From contig JADHXQ010000036.1 of the NCBI GenBank assembly GCA_016782885.1, positions 1 to 39,690 on the forward strand: a stretch of DNA of 39,690 nt, read 5' to 3'. This stretch comes from Phycisphaerae bacterium. GTDB taxonomy: Bacteria > Planctomycetota > Phycisphaerae > SM23-33. Shown piece by piece: positions 23,063 to 30,447 of the stretch. Under the pieces are notes generated by a model that was not told the origin of the DNA, made no database searches, and worked only from the letters and a program-made list of their open reading frames with translations. A program made the position numbers and the translations under genes. Position 1 is the stretch's first letter. Every line of letters starts with the position of its first letter.

Positions 23063-24477
23063 TAGCCGCCAGTAGTCTCCTGCAGGTTTTTTAGAGCAAA
23101 GGGCATGCCCAGAGAGGTCAGGTCGCGGAGATAAAGAATCCGCGGCGTGGCCGATGCCATGTCCACAATAGCTTCGAGCACGCAATAACGTCCGCTGTTT
23201 ATACCGTAGCCAACAACCTGAATACGATACTGGAAACCGCGCGCCGTTAACAGCGGTGCTATCGCCTTGAATTTGTCCGCTCCGACCAGATCGTTGCCGT
23301 ACAGCCAGGCGGTGGTCGCCTTTTCTTCCGGGGTGAGGTCCGCGCGGATCGAAACGATACGGTCGACCAGGTCGGCATTATCGCTGCCGAGGACGGCCAG
23401 CAGCGCTTCAGGCGGTGCGGTATTAACGTTAATCCCCCCGCCCCAGATGACTTTGCTGCTGGAGATCGTCAGTTTGTCGAGGACCCTTGCCAGGTCACGC
23501 GCGGAGTTGACCGGCGAGCGGCGAGTTTCGCTGCGGCTGGATCCGCGCCCGCGGGAACTGCCCGAACTCCTGGACGTGTAGCTCATGTTCAGCAATTCGC
23601 TGGGATGAGTGAATTTCTTACCGCCGGCTTGGCAGAACTCGATGAACTCGGCGGTGGACCTTCCAACCGCCCTGCGAAGCGATCTGCTGTCGATTTTACC
23701 GTTGATATTGATGCGCGCCTGGTTTTCGTTATCGACGTTGCGATCGTACGAGATCGTCGACAGTAGCGACCGCAGTCCCCGGTTGAGTGTTCCGTCGCCA
23801 TCGTCGTCGGGGTGTGTATCTTCTCCGTCGTCCTCGTTCGGATCGAGCAGGCCGTTGAAGTTGGCGTCCTCACCGTAGACCAGCGTGCCGTCGAATCCCT
23901 TGACGAGCAGCAGTTCTTCGACGGTCATCAGCGACCCGTTGCGGACGGCGTAAGGATGGGCCAACTGGTTGTAGTATTCCTGCTCGGCACCGTTTTCCTG
24001 CGGTTCGTCGTCCGAATCCCGAAAATCGATCAGGCAGTCGACCAGTTCGACGGTCATGTTGGGCAGGCCTTCGAGCACCTTGCGCGAGGCGGTGTTGATG
24101 TTGATCTTACCGGCCGTGTCGCTGACCCCGTAGCGGACTTCCTCTTCGTTCTGGTCGTTATACGCGTAGATCGTGAAGTACCACTCGTCTCCGCCGTCGC
24201 TGCAGACGAACTGGTCGGCGTACAGGTCGGGATTGTCGTAATTACCGCCCTCCGACGGCGGTTGGGCAAGTATCGTCATCGCGTGTTTGATTCCGCTGAA
24301 CGCGGTGGACCACGCCTGGTCGCCCCGCACGTATGAACTCGAAGCGGCAACTTCAGCCTGCATGCGGAACATTATCGACGCGGCGATCATCGTTGACATT
24401 GCGGTGATCACCAGGATGGCGTAGAGAACCATGCCCGCCCGCCTTCTGCACCCGCGAATTGTCATGGGGTAAACCAT
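23062..24477 (-). CDS. gspK: Minor pseudopilin GspK
   Basis: 471 residues. A prepilin-type leader RGCRRRAG is cleaved before MVLYAILVITAMSTMIAAS. Position +5 is alanine rather than glutamate, as expected for GspK, which caps the pseudopilus tip. A large alpha-helical domain follows: INTASRKVLEGLPNM near residues 125-140 and INVNTAPPEALLAVLG near 350, the two helix-hairpin-helix-like signatures of the T2SSK family. Between them is an acidic stretch (DANFNGLLDPNEDDGED, then DDDGDGTLNRG, about 200-232) that reads as EF-hand/dockerin-like calcium loops. A Ser/Arg-rich insertion (SSGSSRGRGSSRSE) lies at about 300-315. The gene starts 3 bp after the gspJ stop and its own stop overlaps the gspL ATG. 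It is longer than typical GspK (about 320), owing to these insertions. Confidence 0.9.
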   Translation of the reverse strand: MVYPMTIRGCRRRAGMVLYAILVITAMSTMIAASIMFRMQAEVAASSSYVRGDQAWSTAFSGIKHAMTILAQPPSEGGNYDNPDLYADQFVCSDGGDEWYFTIYAYNDQNEEEVRYGVSDTAGKININTASRKVLEGLPNMTVELVDCLIDFRDSDDEPQENGAEQEYYNQLAHPYAVRNGSLMTVEELLLVKGFDGTLVYGEDANFNGLLDPNEDDGEDTHPDDDGDGTLNRGLRSLLSTISYDRNVDNENQARININGKIDSRSLRRAVGRSTAEFIEFCQAGGKKFTHPSELLNMSYTSRSSGSSRGRGSSRSETRRSPVNSARDLARVLDKLTISSSKVIWGGGINVNTAPPEALLAVLGSDNADLVDRIVSIRADLTPEEKATTAWLYGNDLVGADKFKAIAPLLTARGFQYRIQVVGYGINSGRYCVLEAIVDMASATPRILYLRDLTSLGMPFALKNLQETTGG

Positions 24478-24480
24478 AAC

Positions 24481-25245
24481 TTACCTGTTTCCTCCCCCCG
24501 GTCCACCGCGGATGATCGTGCCCTGAGTTTTCATCACCGAAAGCGGAAGATGGATCAAGCGCTTCGACACTTGCCCGGGGTAGTCTTCGGGCTCTTCGTC
24601 TTCGGTCTCCATTGCAGTCAATTTGTCTTCGTAGACCGGCTCGTCTCCGAGCGTCACTTCCACCGCCAGTGGCAGACCCTGGTCGGCGGTCCACACTTTG
24701 GTCCACGACGCCCCGTCGTAGTAAGACAGCCTCAGGTACTTCAGCTTGTCGGTCAGCAGGGCCACACGGATATTCTCGCCTTCTTCGGCCTCCGGCGCGT
24801 CCAGGAGTTTCTGGCACGTGCGTTCGATGCCGACGACGTATTCGTTGCCGTCCTCATCTTCCCGAATCGCCTGGCGGTACGTGACTAATCGTATGTCGGT
24901 TTCCGGCGGGATGGGCTGGTCGAGGATGTTCCGCTCGACCCAGGCCGACCGCCCGGGCACGGCGGTGGTGACGAATGCGATATAGTCGGCCTCTCCGGCG
25001 ATGCCCAGACCTAGCCTCGGCACACTCATAGCGCATCGCAGTTCGGCGGTTATCCGCCGCATAAGCGACCTGCGGGACACGATCTCCTGGGTCTTGTTGT
25101 TTATCTTCTCCCGGGCCGAGGCGATATGGTCAGTAAACCAGATCGCCGAGCCCATCAGGCTGACTATCAGGCCGACGGCCAGAACCACTTCGAGCAGAGT
25201 GAAACCCGCAGTCCCGCCTCGCCGGTGTGTTCTCTGCGCGATCAT
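24481..25245 (-). CDS. gspJ: Minor pseudopilin GspJ
   Basis: 254 residues. The leader ends RRGGTAG and the mature protein starts FTLLEVVLAVGLIVSLM with Glu at +5, so it is processed by prepilin peptidase and methylated like other class III pilins. A long amphipathic helix (ARE-KINNKTQEIVSRRSLMRRI) and a large beta-rich domain follow, containing YYDGASWTKVW, a motif of the type common in GspJ (the YYD-x-W region). GspJ joins GspI and GspK in the tip complex that starts pseudopilus assembly. Its ATG overlaps the gspI stop as ATGA. The length is near the upper end for the family. Confidence 0.88.
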   Translation of the reverse strand: MIAQRTHRRGGTAGFTLLEVVLAVGLIVSLMGSAIWFTDHIASAREKINNKTQEIVSRRSLMRRITAELRCAMSVPRLGLGIAGEADYIAFVTTAVPGRSAWVERNILDQPIPPETDIRLVTYRQAIREDEDGNEYVVGIERTCQKLLDAPEAEEGENIRVALLTDKLKYLRLSYYDGASWTKVWTADQGLPLAVEVTLGDEPVYEDKLTAMETEDEEPEDYPGQVSKRLIHLPLSVMKTQGTIIRGGPGGGNR

Positions 25246-25703
25246 GGCACGAGCCCTCCTGCGACTTCCGCGGGCTCGCCTTCGGTTTCTTTGGTTTCCG
25301 GCGGCTGGGGCGTGAGGAATCGCATCGAGTAGGTATATCCGGACGGGACGTTGGTTATGACGACCTGCACCTGTAGTAGTTGCGGGCCTTCCAGTTCCAC
25401 ATCGAGTTCGACCTCTTCGGTTATGATCTCCCAGGTCCAGTCGGTCAGCGACTCATCTTCTTCGTACTCGTTAGGCCCGTCGTCCTCGGGCGGGAGGATA
25501 CCGACATGCACCTCCGAGACCTTGCTGATCGCCAGGTCGGCGGCTTGGGATTCCAGGCGCATGTTCCCCAGTGAGCGGAAGCACGAGCTCAGGGCGGTCA
25601 GCACGCCAAGGGCCGTCATAGTAAACAACCCGGCCGACAGCACGACCTCCAGCAGCACCATGCCGCGAGGACTACTCCGAATTTTCATCTTCCTCGTCTG
25701 CAA
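25242..25703 (-). CDS. gspI: Minor pseudopilin GspI
   Basis: 153 residues. The leader RSSPRG precedes MVLLEVVLSAGLFTMTALGVL with Glu at +5. The next segment (LSSCFRSLGNMRLESQAADLA) is the usual helical spine, and the small C-terminal domain (DWTWEIITEEVELDVELEGPQ, then LLQVQVVITN) fits GspI. The first 11 codons overlap the end of gspH (25672-25703). An internal ATG at 25688 (MKIRSSPRG) gives a more typical short leader and a smaller overlap, so it may be the real start. GspI is the central member of the I-J-K tip complex. It is assigned by order in the operon as well as by sequence. Confidence 0.85.
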   Translation of the reverse strand: MQTRKMKIRSSPRGMVLLEVVLSAGLFTMTALGVLTALSSCFRSLGNMRLESQAADLAISKVSEVHVGILPPEDDGPNEYEEDESLTDWTWEIITEEVELDVELEGPQLLQVQVVITNVPSGYTYSMRFLTPQPPETKETEGEPAEVAGGLVP

Positions 25704-26304
25704 AGGGATCTTCCTCGTCGTCTTCGGCCTGGCCGTAACGAATACGAGTGGTGATTAGATTGTTTTCTCCGTCGAGTTTTATGAACGCCCGCAGCGAATC
25801 GCCGAATTCCGCCGACTCGAGTTCGATGAGAACCGAGTCGCTCGTACCGTCCGGATTAAACATGACAGGCGTCATGTCTTCGTTGTCGGTATCGTCGCCG
25901 GCGCTGGTGGGCGCCTCGTCTACGGGCTTCCCGTCAGGCCCGGTTACCCGACACCTGGTGACCGCAATTCGGTCCCGGGGCACCCTGGTGCGCCACGAGC
26001 ACGTGGTATGGGGTTGGAACTGCCCCGGCTCGGTCAGCGGCGATGGTTCCCATAGCAGCAACGGCAGGCGGGTCTCTTCATCGAACGCCAACTGAATCCG
26101 GCGTGCTGAATTCGCCGCTTCGGCACGGGCCATCCGAAGCGTTGTCTCGAGGCGGTCTACGGCGTACTCGAATTTCCTGCGATCGCCCGACGACGTTCCC
26201 GAGACAATAGTGACTACCAGAATGACCGCGAGCATCGCAATAGCCAACATCAGCTCCAGGAGCGTAAAACCTCCGCCGGGCCGAGATGGGCTGTTGCGTC
26301 GCAT
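25672..26304 (-). CDS. gspH: Minor pseudopilin GspH
   Basis: 210 residues. The leader MRRNSPSRPGGG is followed by FTLLELMLAIAMLAVILVVTIV with Glu at +5. The remainder has a GspH-like pattern: a helix with LETTLRMARAEAANSARRIQL (conserved ARAEA region), then a beta-rich domain. The C-terminus (EDDEEDPFADEEDENSE) is strongly acidic, and the part that extends past the gspI start is the overlap region. GspH connects the tip complex to the GspG shaft. It lies 24 bp after gspG. Confidence 0.87.
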   Translation of the reverse strand: MRRNSPSRPGGGFTLLELMLAIAMLAVILVVTIVSGTSSGDRRKFEYAVDRLETTLRMARAEAANSARRIQLAFDEETRLPLLLWEPSPLTEPGQFQPHTTCSWRTRVPRDRIAVTRCRVTGPDGKPVDEAPTSAGDDTDNEDMTPVMFNPDGTSDSVLIELESAEFGDSLRAFIKLDGENNLITTRIRYGQAEDDEEDPFADEEDENSE

Positions 26305-26328
26305 GTTTTTCTGTGTTCGGACGATGTG

Positions 26329-26802
26329 CTACCGGCCTCCGTCTTCATCTTCCCAATTCTTGACGTCGTCGCCTTCGCCGCTGTCGTCTTCTCCGTTAGG
26401 CCCGTAAGACCACACGTGGACCACCTGCCGGGTCGTACCGCCCTGCTCCTTGTCCACCAGTTCGTAGCCCAACTCCTTGCCCCAGGGGTCCTTGAGCTGT
26501 TTGCGGCTGATGTAAGGTCCGACCCACTTGGCAGCCAGCGATTCGTCGTCGAATGCCGGCTTGGTCAGCAGGGCGTTGATACCGCCTTCATCTTCGCTGG
26601 GATAATGCCCGATATCGATACTGTATGCCGCGAGCTTCGAAGAGATCTGCTCGATCAGAAGCCTGGCGGCATCGATCTTCGACTTGTCAAGACGACCGCT
26701 CATGGTGTATGCGAACACACCTGCCAGAACACCGAGGATCGCAATTACCAGCAATACCTCGACAAGTGTAAAACCGCGAGTTTTTCTGTTCCGTTCCATC
26801 AT
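26329..26802 (-). CDS. gspG: Major pseudopilin GspG
   Basis: 157 residues. Leader MMERNRKTRG, then FTLVEVLLVIAILGVLAGVFA (Glu +5). The downstream domain is canonical for GspG: a helix with the lysine-rich SKIDAARLLIEQISSKL, the YPSEDEGGINALLTKP motif, KDPWGKELGY, and the calcium-site loop YGPNGEDDSGEGDD followed by NWE. GspG subunits form the pseudopilus that drives substrate through the secretin. A strong ribosome site (GAAAGGA, about 8 nt upstream) precedes the ATG at 26802 after a 76-bp gap from gspF, consistent with the high expression expected of the major subunit. A local promoter in the gap is possible but not clear. Confidence 0.95.
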   Translation of the reverse strand: MMERNRKTRGFTLVEVLLVIAILGVLAGVFAYTMSGRLDKSKIDAARLLIEQISSKLAAYSIDIGHYPSEDEGGINALLTKPAFDDESLAAKWVGPYISRKQLKDPWGKELGYELVDKEQGGTTRQVVHVWSYGPNGEDDSGEGDDVKNWEDEDGGR

Positions 26803-26878
26803 GTTTTGTTTCCTTTCACATTTTGCTTTGCGGTATCGGCCGGTGTCATTCCGCCTGACTGCAGTTAATCGCTATTGT

Positions 26879-28081
26879 CTATGTTAACTGATCCGCCATC
26901 GTAAATATCGGAAATAGCAGAGCAAGTGCTATTGCTCCGACCATTATCGCCATAAGGACCAGTATTATCGGTTCGATCAGTCGTACTGTGGTGTCGACCT
27001 GCCGGTTCGTGCGGCGTTCGACTGTGTCGGCGACCTGGACCAGTACGCGGTCGAGCTGGTTGGACTCTTCCGCCACTGCGATCATCTCGACAATCTCGAC
27101 GGGAAACAGCCCGCTGGACCGCAGCGGATCGGCCAGTGGTTGCCCTTCACGGACGGCATCTCCGGCATCTTCGATGCTCTTGCCGAGCACTTCCGAACCA
27201 GTCGCGTCTTTTGCAATATCCAGCGCCGTAAGGATCGGTACGCCGTTGGCGAGCATTGTGCCCAGGATCCTGCAGAATCGCGTGATCGCGACCACGCAGA
27301 TTGTCTTTCCGACGATCGGGATTTTCAGTTTCCAGCGTTCCCACAAGCGGTGTCCCGCGGTGCTCTTCAGCGCGCCGACGATACAGGTGACGCCCAGCAC
27401 CACCGCGCAGACCACCAGTATGGTGTTTTCAACCAGCAGGTCGCTGGCGCCGAATACTATCCGGGTCAGAATCGGCATGTCGGATACGTCGACGAAGATT
27501 TCTCTGAGGTTGGGCACTACCACCACGAGCATGAGGGTTACGACCGCCAGGCCGACCACCGACAGCAGGATCGGGTATATCATCGCGCCGCGCACCTTGT
27601 TGCGCAGCTCGTCCTGGCGTTCGACGAAACCGGCAAGATCGGTCAGTACGTCTTCGAGGAAACCGGCGTGTTCACCGGCATTGACCATTGCGGTGTGCAG
27701 CGAAGGAAAGGCGTCTTCGTGACCGCCCATCGCATCGGTCAGGGTCTTACCCGATGCGACGTCCTGGCGCAATTCGAGGATGATTTCAGCGAGGTGCCCC
27801 CGCATGCCCGAGCGGGCAATGATCTCCAGCGCCCGCAGCATTGGAACACCGGCGCGAAGCAGATCGGCGAGCTGCCCGTACAGCACGCCGACATCGCGCC
27901 TGCGGATCCTACCGCCCGATTTCACGCCGATCCGCCCGGACTTCGTCTGCTCAGCCACGTTCACCGGATAAAGCGACCGCTCACCCAGCGCATGAACAAC
28001 CGCCGCCTCACAGTCGGCCTGCATCGTACCGGCGATCTCTTCTCCGCCGGCGGTTCGGGCTGTATAGCTAAAGTCTGGCAT
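26879..28081 (-). CDS. gspF: T2SS inner-membrane platform protein GspF
   Basis: 400 residues. MPDFSYTARTAGGEEIAGTM is the usual N-terminal beta segment. Two T2SSF cytoplasmic four-helix domains follow (about 65-185 and 265-385), each with the LRAGVPMLRALE / LANGVPILTALD signature. Three transmembrane regions are visible (about 165-190, 218-238 and 370-395). GspF couples the GspE ATPase to pseudopilin extraction from the membrane. No ribosome site of normal quality precedes the ATG. The upstream 8-50 bp are instead the TAGGTGC repeat of an inserted cassette, which begins only about 8 bp from the start codon, so coupling to gspE translation has probably been lost. Confidence 0.93.
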   Translation of the reverse strand: MPDFSYTARTAGGEEIAGTMQADCEAAVVHALGERSLYPVNVAEQTKSGRIGVKSGGRIRRRDVGVLYGQLADLLRAGVPMLRALEIIARSGMRGHLAEIILELRQDVASGKTLTDAMGGHEDAFPSLHTAMVNAGEHAGFLEDVLTDLAGFVERQDELRNKVRGAMIYPILLSVVGLAVVTLMLVVVVPNLREIFVDVSDMPILTRIVFGASDLLVENTILVVCAVVLGVTCIVGALKSTAGHRLWERWKLKIPIVGKTICVVAITRFCRILGTMLANGVPILTALDIAKDATGSEVLGKSIEDAGDAVREGQPLADPLRSSGLFPVEIVEMIAVAEESNQLDRVLVQVADTVERRTNRQVDTTVRLIEPIILVLMAIMVGAIALALLFPIFTMADQLT

Positions 28082-28088
28082 TAAGGCA

Positions 28089-28132
28089 GGTTCTAGGTGC
28101 TAGGTGCTAGGTTCTAGGGTGCTGGGTTCAGG
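28089..28132. repeat. Left TAGGTGC/TAGGTTC heptamer array flanking the four-helix-bundle gene
   Basis: The array reads ggttctaggtgctaggtgc, then taggttctagggtgctggg, about six degenerate 7-bp units. It is inverted relative to the right-hand array, with about 26 nt in common (cctagaacctagcacctagc, then acctag). It adjoins the gspF start and includes the last codons of the inserted gene. Confidence 0.88.
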
Positions 28133-28535
28133 CGTTGTTTGGGCTCTGTTTCCTTTTCAGGCTCGTAATCAAGCCTTGTAGTACCTTGGCGCATTCAGTT
28201 GTGTCGTCGAGCAACGAAGTTACCTGGGTCTGCGTAAGATATTCGAGATCACCGCCGAGGATAATCTGGGTCTCTACTTCATACATGCTTCCTCGGGCAA
28301 TAGTCAGATGATATAGATATTCACCGATGCTCTTGCGTCCGTGGCCTTCCGCAATATTGCTGGGTACGGAAACCGCCGCTCGGCGAATCTGCTGTGTCAA
28401 TCCATATAGTTCTTCCTTTGGGAAAAGTTTCGTAGCGCCGTATATTCTTTTGACCAAAGCGCGAGCCTTCTGCCAAGCCACCAGGTTATTGTAGCTCCGA
28501 ACACTCACGCTCTCAGCCTTCTCATGTTGAACCAT
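28128..28535 (-). CDS. Four-helix-bundle protein (S23/IVP family) inserted between gspE and gspF
   Basis: 135 residues from the ATG at 28535. The sequence shows the family's pattern: SYNNLVAWQKARALVKRIY (the conserved L-x-W-x-x-A/G helix), LFPKEELYGLTQQIRRAAVS, VPSNIAEGHGR (the SIPSNIAEG hallmark) and EYLYHLTIARGSMYEVETQI. Members are all-helical, sometimes encoded in 23S rRNA intervening sequences and related to the Avd proteins of diversity-generating retroelements. Their function as free genes is unclear. A GTG at 28565 would add ten residues encoded by the heptamer repeat and is less likely. The gene is bracketed by inverted heptamer arrays and has no link to secretion, so it looks like a passenger cassette. 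Confidence 0.92.
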   Translation of the reverse strand: MVQHEKAESVSVRSYNNLVAWQKARALVKRIYGATKLFPKEELYGLTQQIRRAAVSVPSNIAEGHGRKSIGEYLYHLTIARGSMYEVETQIILGGDLEYLTQTQVTSLLDDTTECAKVLQGLITSLKRKQSPNNA

Positions 28536-28546
28536 GTTTGGTATCC

Positions 28547-28589
28547 AGAACCTAGAACCTAGCACCTAGCACCTAGCACCTAGCACCTG
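28547..28589. repeat. Right CCTAGCA heptamer array flanking the four-helix-bundle gene
   Basis: The array contains cctagaacctagcacctagc and continues with acctagcacctagcacctg: six heptamer units, ending 3 bp from the gspE stop codon. It is the inverted counterpart of 28089-28132. Confidence 0.9.
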
Positions 28590-28592
28590 TCG

Positions 28593-30272
28593 TCAGCCGC
28601 ATGCGACCCTGAGTATTTCTTCGGGCGTCGTTATCCCAGCCTTAACCTTCGCCCAACCGTCTGCTCTGAGCATGTGCATTCCGTTATCTTTGGCGGCTGC
28701 GACTATCTGGCCGGTTGGGACTCGGGCCATCATCTTTTCTCTGATGACGTCGTTTGCGAGCATCAACTCGAACAGTCCGCTGCGTCCGTAGTAGCCGGTA
28801 TTGCGGCACTTGCGGCATCCGACACCGCGATAGAGTTTGGCGCCGGCGGGCAGTTCCTGCTCGAGGTCCTGGGGCAACTGTTCGCGGTCGGGGTCGTATG
28901 ATTCTTTGCAGTGCGGGCATATGGCGCGTACAAGCCGCTGCGCCATCGCTCCGGCCAGCGTGCTGGCGACCAGGAACGGTTCGACGCCCATGTCGAGCAG
29001 CCGCGTCGGCGCCGAACAAGCGTCGTTGGTGTGCAGCGTCGAGAGCACCAGGTGCCCGGTCAGCGATGCCTGGATTGCGGCTTCCGCCGTCTCCAGATCG
29101 CGAATTTCGCCTATCATCACCGCGTCGGGGTCGTGTCGCAGAATCGCTCGCAGTCCGCGGGCAAAGCTCATGTTGATCTTCGGGTTGACCTGGATCTGAT
29201 TGATCCCGCCGAGATGGTATTCGACGGGGTCCTCGACGGTCAGAACCTTTATCTTGTCGCTGACTATCTCCTGAAGGGCCGCATACAGCGTTGTCGTCTT
29301 TCCGCTTCCGGTGGGCCCGGTGACCAGGATAATCCCGTGCGGTTGGGCGATCAGTTCGTTGAACATCGTGAAAGTCTGATCGTCCATACCCAGTTCGGGC
29401 AGGGTGAACATGATGGTGGCCTTGTCGAGGATACGCATCACGATCCCTTCTCCAAACAGCATCGGGATAACGCTGACTCGAATATCTATCTGCCTTCCGC
29501 CCACCTGGAGTTTTATGCGTCCGTCCTGCGGCAGGCGTTTCTCGGCGATGTTGAGATTCGACATGATCTTGATGCGGGATATGATCGCCGCCTGGAACGA
29601 GCGAATCTGCGGCGGGACCGAAGCCGGTTGGAGCACGCCGTCGATCCGGAATCGCACGTGCAGGTCGTTTTCGTACGGTTCGATGTGGATGTCGCTCGCC
29701 CGCTCGCTAATGGCCTCGAGGAATATCTCGTTAACCAGCTTGATAACACTGGCTTCCTGTGCCATCTCGACAAGGTCTTCACCATTTTCGGCGGTCTCGG
29801 AGATAACTTCCAGGTCGTCGCTGCTCATCATCATTTCGTCGATAGTGTCGCCACCGACACCGAAATTAGCCTTGATGACCTTGCCGATCTCCTCGGCCGT
29901 GGCAAGTACCGGGTGAATCTCCAGACCGGTAAGCAGACGCAATTCGTCAAACGAATACAGGTCGAACGGATCGGAAGTCGCCACCGTGAGCGTCCCGTCT
30001 TCGCGGGATATCGGGATAATCTTCCTGCGGAATACCACCTTGGGCGGGATGGCGCTCAGGGCCTCGTCGCCGATATCGGCCGTCGCAAGGTTGATCAGCG
30101 GGATCGACAACTGCTCGGAAAGGACCTCCAGAAGTTTCTCCTCGGTGAGACAGCCGATCTGGATCAGCGCACGGTCGAGGCGCAGGCCGTCGGTCCTGCG
30201 TAATTCCATGGCCTGGGTCAAGTGGGCCGGGGTTACCAGACCCTTCTCCAGAAGGATTTCGGCAATGCTCAT
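28593..30272 (-). CDS. gspE: T2SS assembly ATPase GspE
   Basis: 559 residues, cytoplasmic. An N-terminal MshEN-type domain (1-150: LLEKGLVTPAHLTQAMELRR, IGCLTEEKLLEVLSEQL, PLINL) of the kind that can bind c-di-GMP in MshE is followed by the secretion ATPase core: ASDIHIEPYENDLHVRFRID near 190, Walker A GPTGSGKTTTLY near 320, aspartate box VLTVEDPVEY, Walker B-type DPDAVMIGEIRD, and the histidine box HLVLSTLHTNDA. A tetracysteine zinc element (CPHCK ... CRKCRNTGYYG, about 452-485) marks true GspE/PulE/PilB ATPases. It powers pseudopilus assembly with GspF and GspL. It appears to be the first gene of the secretion operon. The ATG at 30272 has GGAAGG upstream. Confidence 0.95.
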   Translation of the reverse strand: MSIAEILLEKGLVTPAHLTQAMELRRTDGLRLDRALIQIGCLTEEKLLEVLSEQLSIPLINLATADIGDEALSAIPPKVVFRRKIIPISREDGTLTVATSDPFDLYSFDELRLLTGLEIHPVLATAEEIGKVIKANFGVGGDTIDEMMMSSDDLEVISETAENGEDLVEMAQEASVIKLVNEIFLEAISERASDIHIEPYENDLHVRFRIDGVLQPASVPPQIRSFQAAIISRIKIMSNLNIAEKRLPQDGRIKLQVGGRQIDIRVSVIPMLFGEGIVMRILDKATIMFTLPELGMDDQTFTMFNELIAQPHGIILVTGPTGSGKTTTLYAALQEIVSDKIKVLTVEDPVEYHLGGINQIQVNPKINMSFARGLRAILRHDPDAVMIGEIRDLETAEAAIQASLTGHLVLSTLHTNDACSAPTRLLDMGVEPFLVASTLAGAMAQRLVRAICPHCKESYDPDREQLPQDLEQELPAGAKLYRGVGCRKCRNTGYYGRSGLFELMLANDVIREKMMARVPTGQIVAAAKDNGMHMLRADGWAKVKAGITTPEEILRVACG

Positions 30273-30324
30273 CGTCTTGCCTTCCCTGTGTGTCGGGCGA
30301 GCGGATACGGCTCTTTTCTTTCAC

Positions 30325-30384
30325 AGACGAACGCCGCCGAGATTGCCTGTCAGACTATCGTCAACAATCCCGCGGCGTCCGTCT
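30325..30384. other. Long imperfect hairpin upstream of gspE
   Basis: AGACG-A-ACGCCGC-(CGA)-GATTG at 30325-30345 pairs with CAATC-(CC)-GCGGCGT-C-CGTCT at 30365-30384, around a loop of about 19 nt. It lies between the EF-hand gene stop (30448) and the gspE start (30272). It is not followed by a T-run on the minus strand, so it is not a standard terminator. It could be a 5'-leader structure of the secretion operon or a processing site. The remaining intergenic DNA (30273-30447) shows no gene. Confidence 0.55.
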
Positions 30385-30447
30385 CTGCCTGTAGCAAGTT
30401 TAACGTTTTTAGCGGCCTTATACTACGCGTATTTGACCGGATGGAGG

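Noticed and set aside
28089..28589. CRISPR array from the repeated TAGGTGC units
   Set aside because: Units are 7 bp and contiguous with no spacers; no cas genes nearby.
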